A stretch of 64,000 bases of DNA, taken from assembly GCF_900129215.1 (NCBI RefSeq), contig NZ_FQUQ01000003.1, positions 1 to 64,000 of the forward strand, in the 5' to 3' direction. The position numbers and the translations under genes are program-made. This document shows, piece by piece, positions 60,513-64,000 of this stretch. The notes beneath the pieces are model-generated. The model ran no database searches, was not told the DNA's origin, and saw only the letters and a program-made list of their open reading frames with translations. Each line of letters begins with the position of its first letter. The stretch's first letter is position 1. Source of the DNA: Pedobacter caeni. Its GTDB lineage: Bacteria; Bacteroidota; Bacteroidia; Sphingobacteriales; Sphingobacteriaceae.

Positions 60513-60959
60513 ATGAAAATTTTGATGGTTTGTTTGGGCAATATCTGCCGTTCTCCTTTAGCGGAGGGCATCATGCGTCATTTAGTCGACGAACAAGAGC
60601 TAGGCTGGGAAATCGCTTCCGCCGGCACAGGAGACTGGCATGTGAATGAGCCTGCCGACAAAAGAAGTATTTCTGTTGCCCAACGATTTGGCTATGATAT
60701 CTCTAAACAACGGGCAAGACATTTCAACAGCGCGCATTTTAATCAGTTTGACCGGATTCTGGTTATGGATCAGAATAATTTAAAGGACGTACTCAAGCTG
60801 GCTAAAGATCAGGAGCATCGTGATAAAGTTGCTTTGTTTCTACCGGATGATCTTGAGGTTGCTGATCCTTATTTTGATGAGCGACTTTTCGAACCGGTAT
60901 TTTTACAAATCGAAGAGCGCTGTAAACAACTGATCGAAGAAATAAAAGCTAATCATTAA
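60513..60959 (+). CDS. Low-molecular-weight protein-tyrosine phosphatase
   Basis: A 148-residue cytoplasmic phosphatase of the arsenate-reductase-like LMW-PTP fold. The P-loop Cys-x5-Arg is seen as VCLGNICRSP (about residues 6-15), and the general-acid Asp is in VADPYFDE (about 115-122). In Gram-negative bacteria such enzymes often reverse tyrosine phosphorylation of capsule or exopolysaccharide kinases, but no kinase is in this window. It starts 5 bp after the nuclease gene and is followed after 22 bp by the DUF1543 gene, so the three are probably cotranscribed. Confidence 0.9.
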   Translation: MKILMVCLGNICRSPLAEGIMRHLVDEQELGWEIASAGTGDWHVNEPADKRSISVAQRFGYDISKQRARHFNSAHFNQFDRILVMDQNNLKDVLKLAKDQEHRDKVALFLPDDLEVADPYFDERLFEPVFLQIEERCKQLIEEIKANH

Positions 60960-60981
60960 CAAAGACTAAACACCTAATTTC

Positions 60982-61539
60982 ATGCAATCGCCCAAATTAT
61001 TTATGTTGATGCTTGGCTGCACTCCGCCGCCAAGGCGTATAGAGCAGCACGATATGTTTTTCTCTATCGCAGATTCACTAAAAGATTTAAAACAGGAAAT
61101 CCTTGATTTCTGGCCGGAGGCCGGCGAGAAAATCCATGTGGATGCCTGGAGGGAAGTAACTGAAGTAGATGGTTATCAGATACAGGTGGTACCCAAAGGG
61201 ACTACCCCCAATCAAACTAACAGCTTGTTTTTTATGAACCTTGGAGGGTATAAACCTGATGAATTTGATGAACCACATTATAAAATGCTGATTGTTGCTC
61301 CGGATAAAGCTTCAGCCATTCAACAGGCAAAACAAACGGCATTCTATAAGCATACAGGATTTGTAGGCGCAACCTCTCATATAGACGATAAATATGGGGT
61401 AGATATAGATGATGCTTTTGAAATTGTTGATGTCCTTTCTGAAGAGCTTAAGCTTCAATATGATTTAAAAATTGAGCTAAGTGAAGGGCAACCGAAAGAT
61501 GAAATTAACCTCGGTTATCTGAAATTTAGTAAAATATAA
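60982..61539 (+). CDS. DUF1543 family protein
   Basis: A 185-residue protein matching DUF1543, which is made of two related alpha/beta halves. LFMLMLGCTPPPRRIEQHDM (about 6-25) and the repeat-like YKMLIVAPDKASAIQQAKQT (about 92-111) open each half. FFSIADSLKDLK, followed by FWPEAGEKIHVDAW, is typical. Function is unknown. It is the last gene before the very long hairpin at 61546, which starts 7 bp after its stop. Confidence 0.8.
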   Translation: MQSPKLFMLMLGCTPPPRRIEQHDMFFSIADSLKDLKQEILDFWPEAGEKIHVDAWREVTEVDGYQIQVVPKGTTPNQTNSLFFMNLGGYKPDEFDEPHYKMLIVAPDKASAIQQAKQTAFYKHTGFVGATSHIDDKYGVDIDDAFEIVDVLSEELKLQYDLKIELSEGQPKDEINLGYLKFSKI

Positions 61540-61545
61540 GACCTT

Positions 61546-61629
61546 AAAAAAGAGGAGTTTCTTTGAAGACATTCGAATCTTTGCTGAAGGGCAAACCTTC
61601 GAATGTCTTCAAAGAAACTCCTCTTTTTT
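61546..61629 (+). terminator. Very long perfect-stem terminator
   Basis: A 32-bp perfect inverted repeat (61546-61577 / 61598-61629) with a 20-nt loop, in which TTTGC/GCAAA can pair further. It begins and ends with six A and six T, so it can stop transcripts from both directions. It lies 7 bp after the DUF1543 stop. Confidence 0.92.
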
Positions 61630-61803
61630 GAAATTCTGCACATCTGTACTGTTCTTTTATGACGTATAAATGTGCGGAATTTTTTGTTTTTGCTAACGAA
61701 ATCATCACGTTCTTGTGATTTACTTTGCTGCTTTATTGGATGCTTTTGGAAAGCTAAAACCTGCAATTGGTTTGACTTTTTGCTGTCAGCCCTTAATTTC
61801 TCA
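61630..61803. other. Intergenic stretch between two terminators
   Basis: Between the two hairpins nothing was recognised: no credible coding frame on either strand, no repeat and no promoter box. With the hairpins, the gene-free gap is about 360 bp. Confidence 0.4.
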
Positions 61804-61893
61804 AAAAAAGAAGGCGTTCTAAGAAAAGGCCCAGGAATTTTGCCCCCTTCAGGGCAAAGGTTCCAGCCTTTGAATAGTAATGCCTTCTTTTTT
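61804..61893 (-). terminator. Terminator after cphA (branched)
   Basis: AAAAAAGAAGGC (61804-61815) pairs with GCCTTCTTTTTT (61882-61893), extended by G-U, T-A and T-A inward. The enclosed 60 nt contain a second hairpin around TTTTGCCC/GGGCAAAG. It lies 9 bp after the cphA stop on the minus strand and has a T-rich tail. Confidence 0.8.
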
Positions 61894-61902
61894 AACAGAA
61901 AA

Positions 61903-64000
61903 TTACATTCCGAATTCTTTATCCAGGTAGTCGGATACTTTAACGATTGCCCCATCAATAGTATCACTCAAAATAGTAATAAATGAGCCTGAGCGTGCAG
62001 TCGCAATAATGTATTTAAGACAATCTTCTCCACTATTGTTGATGATGATATCCATATCAGGCTTCATCTCGCGAATAGCTCCAATCTGTAAATCAATTAA
62101 TTCTTGTTGGTTTCTGCCACGTAAGTATTTCTCCTGACAGATAATGATCTTGTCAAACATCTGAGCAGCAATTTTTGCGGTCTCTATAATATCTGAATCT
62201 CTTCTGTCGCCGGTAGCTGATATTACGCCAACATGTTCTGTTGCTTCAATGGTTTTTAAATAAGCTTTAATGCCACTATATCCATCCGGGTTATGTGCAA
62301 AGTCAACCATGATCTGGAATTCTTTGAATTTAAAGGTATTCATCCTGCCTGGCGTTTGTGCTGCGGAAGGGATAAATGTTTCCAGTGACATGCGGATGTC
62401 TTCAATCTTATATCCCCAAAGAAAGGTTGCAAGCGTTGCTGCCAGCACATTCTGAATCATAAAGTCAACACTGCCACCAAAGGTTAAAGGAACATGTGTT
62501 ACCTTTTCTACCCTGATTTTCCAGTCGCCTTTTTTGATGGTGATATAACCATTTTCATAGATCGCTGCTATTCCTCCTTTTTTGCAATGCTCTACAATCA
62601 CAGGATTATTTTCATCCATACTGAAGTAGGCAACATTACAATCGGCTGTAGCTGCGATTTTAATACAGTATTTGTTATCTGCGTTTAAGACACCCCAGCC
62701 ACTTCTTTTTACGGCGCCAATTACTACTCCTTTTACCCTGGCAAGGTCGTCAAGGGTATGGATGTCAGAGATGCCTAAGTGATCTGCCTGAATATTGGTA
62801 ATTACACCGATATCACATCTGTTGAAGCCTAATCCGGCTCTAAGGATGCCGCCTCTTGCCGTTTCCAGCACAGCGAATTCTACAGTTGGGTCTCTAAGGA
62901 TAAATTCAGAACTAACAGGGCCTGTGGTATCACCTTTCATCAGCATGGTGTTCTGTACATAGATGCCATCTGATGTAGTAAAGCCAACTCTGGTTCCATT
63001 GCTTTTAACAATATGGGCGATTAACCTTGTTGTAGTCGTTTTTCCATTGGTTCCGGTCACGGCGATAATCGGGATGATCGCAGATTTTCCAGGGGGATAA
63101 AGCATGTCGATTACCGGGGCAGCCACATTTCTTGGCAGGCCTTCACTTGGAGCAAGGTGCATTCTGAAACCCGGAGCTGCATTTACTTCCAATACCACTC
63201 CTCCATTTTCTGTTAATGGTTGAGTCAGGTTCTCTGCCATGATGTCAATGCCACAGATGTCTAATCCAATTACTCTGGAGATGCGTTCACTGATAAATAC
63301 GTTCTGAGGGTGTACAAGGTCGGTTACATCGATAGAGGTTCCGCCAGTGCTTAAATTTGCGGTAGACTTCAGGTAGACAATCTCTCCTTGTGAAGGTACG
63401 GTTTCCAGTGTATATTCTTTTTTTGCCAGAAGGTCCAGTGTGTCGCGGTCGACGGTGATTTCTGTTAATACATTTTCATGACCGTAACCTCTTCTTGGAT
63501 CTGTGTTTTCCTTGTCGATGAGCTCCTGGATGGTCAATTGTCCATTTCCGGTTACATGTGCAGGAACGCGAAGCGCTGCAGCAACCATTTTATGATCGAT
63601 CACCAGGATTCTGAAATCATACCCCGTAATGAAACGCTCAATGATCACTTTCCGTGAATAATTTTGCGCATATTCAAAGGCTTCCTTTGCTGCATCATCA
63701 GTTTTTACATTGATGGTAGCTCCTTTGCCATGGTTTCCATCAAGGGGTTTAAATACCAGTGGATATCCTACTTTCCTGATGGCATCAGCAAGATCGTTGG
63801 GATCTGAAATGGTTACGCCTTTCGCTACCGGGATGGCAGAATCCTGCAACAGCCTTTTGGTTTCATCTTTATTACAGGCAATATCCACTGCTATAGAATT
63901 TGTCTTCTCAGTCATGGTTGCACGGAAACGAACTTGATTTTTTCCGTATCCCAATTGTACCAGTGAGCTTTTATTTAACCTGATCCATGGAATCTGTCTG
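61903..64000 (-). CDS. cphA: Cyanophycin synthetase, N-terminus beyond the window
   Basis: CphA polymerises aspartate and arginine into cyanophycin with ATP. The frame stays open to the window edge and reads IPWIRLNKSSLVQLGYGKNQ upstream of an apparent TTG at 63954, so that TTG is internal and the true start is outside. About 699 codons are visible, roughly four fifths of a normal CphA. The ATP-grasp domain (VFKPLDGNHGKGATINV; LEVNAAPGFRMHL) is followed by a Mur-ligase-like domain with P-loop VTGTNGKTTTTRLIA and MVDFAHNPDGY. It ends 9 bp before a branched terminator. Cyanophycinase is probably nearby outside the window, as usual. Confidence 0.93.
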   Translation of the reverse strand, partial: RQIPWIRLNKSSLVQLGYGKNQVRFRATMTEKTNSIAVDIACNKDETKRLLQDSAIPVAKGVTISDPNDLADAIRKVGYPLVFKPLDGNHGKGATINVKTDDAAKEAFEYAQNYSRKVIIERFITGYDFRILVIDHKMVAAALRVPAHVTGNGQLTIQELIDKENTDPRRGYGHENVLTEITVDRDTLDLLAKKEYTLETVPSQGEIVYLKSTANLSTGGTSIDVTDLVHPQNVFISERISRVIGLDICGIDIMAENLTQPLTENGGVVLEVNAAPGFRMHLAPSEGLPRNVAAPVIDMLYPPGKSAIIPIIAVTGTNGKTTTTRLIAHIVKSNGTRVGFTTSDGIYVQNTMLMKGDTTGPVSSEFILRDPTVEFAVLETARGGILRAGLGFNRCDIGVITNIQADHLGISDIHTLDDLARVKGVVIGAVKRSGWGVLNADNKYCIKIAATADCNVAYFSMDENNPVIVEHCKKGGIAAIYENGYITIKKGDWKIRVEKVTHVPLTFGGSVDFMIQNVLAATLATFLWGYKIEDIRMSLETFIPSAAQTPGRMNTFKFKEFQIMVDFAHNPDGYSGIKAYLKTIEATEHVGVISATGDRRDSDIIETAKIAAQMFDKIIICQEKYLRGRNQQELIDLQIGAIREMKPDMDIIINNSGEDCLKYIIATARSGSFITILSDTIDGAIVKVSDYLDKEFGM

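Noticed and set aside
61515..61967. 150-codon minus-strand frame and the 104-codon plus-strand frame over the cphA intergenic region
   Set aside because: They span two terminator hairpins and the end of cphA; translation is of low quality.
63946..63954. TTG at 63954 as the cyanophycin synthetase start
   Set aside because: The frame remains open to the window edge with conserved CphA-like sequence upstream, so the gene is truncated by the window.
1..64000. CRISPR arrays, insertion sequences, toxin-antitoxin or defence systems
   Set aside because: No regularly spaced repeats, transposase motifs, terminal inverted repeats with target duplications, or recognisable defence genes were found on either strand.

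Overview
The window reads as a chromosomal segment of a Bacteroidota bacterium, most likely Sphingobacteriaceae and Pedobacter-like. This is inferred from family content and gene order, not from a database search. Supporting signs are promoters of the Bacteroidota type (TAnnTTTG -7 box, sometimes with a TTG/TTTG -33 box), an almost complete lack of Shine-Dalgarno sequences, Bacteroidota-typical families (DUF4270, DUF4920, SusC-like TonB receptor with a CarboxypepD_reg domain), a CarB that stops at about 938 residues, and the neighbourhoods mutY / HU-TPR-rng and GT5-like / panC-panD. No insertion sequence, prophage, CRISPR array, plasmid gene or tRNA was seen.

Layout. 1-535: end of an rRNA operon (23S 3' end, 5S, terminator). 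817-3273: nagA, pyrH, frr. 3360-7089: an ABC exporter, converging with an MFS transporter and an alpha/beta hydrolase. 7130-11622: a vitamin-uptake region on the minus strand, with PnuC and a NadR-like kinase, then a TPP riboswitch that controls a TonB-dependent receptor and a ThiE-like protein. 11759-18228: small lipoproteins and secreted proteins, carB, a DUF3137/LemA pair, a DUF4920 protein and a 32-residue membrane microprotein. 18372-26932: radA, rng with a structured leader, a 29-residue basic COX24-like protein, a TPR protein and HU (all minus), then mutY-ssb-DinB (plus) and glmS (minus). 27007-31954: DUF4270, a half-length GT5 protein, panC, panD, acyl-CoA dehydrogenase. 33068-38098: rimP-nusA-infB operon with a terminator-like leader hairpin.

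38119-49253 is a surface-glycan region: eight glycosyltransferase-like genes, one more protein with a DxD motif, and one methyltransferase. They form a translationally coupled plus-strand trio (41453-43826) and a minus-strand operon of an MsbA-like ABC exporter followed by four GT2 enzymes (49253-43926). meaB follows, then about 870 bp without a convincing gene, then a strongly promoted OmpA-family porin. 52655-64000 holds a small membrane protein, ridA, a RarD-like permease, recG, a serine hydrolase, fumC, a secreted S1/P1 nuclease, a low-molecular-weight phosphatase, a DUF1543 protein and the 5'-truncated end of cyanophycin synthetase.

Most of the window is ordinary core genome. The points most worth attention are three microproteins (29, 32 and 46 residues), structured leaders before rng and rimP, -7 boxes only 4-5 nt before start codons (possible leaderless mRNAs), the mixed vitamin-salvage locus, and a truncated glycogen-synthase-like protein. 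I did not find a system I would call wholly new.
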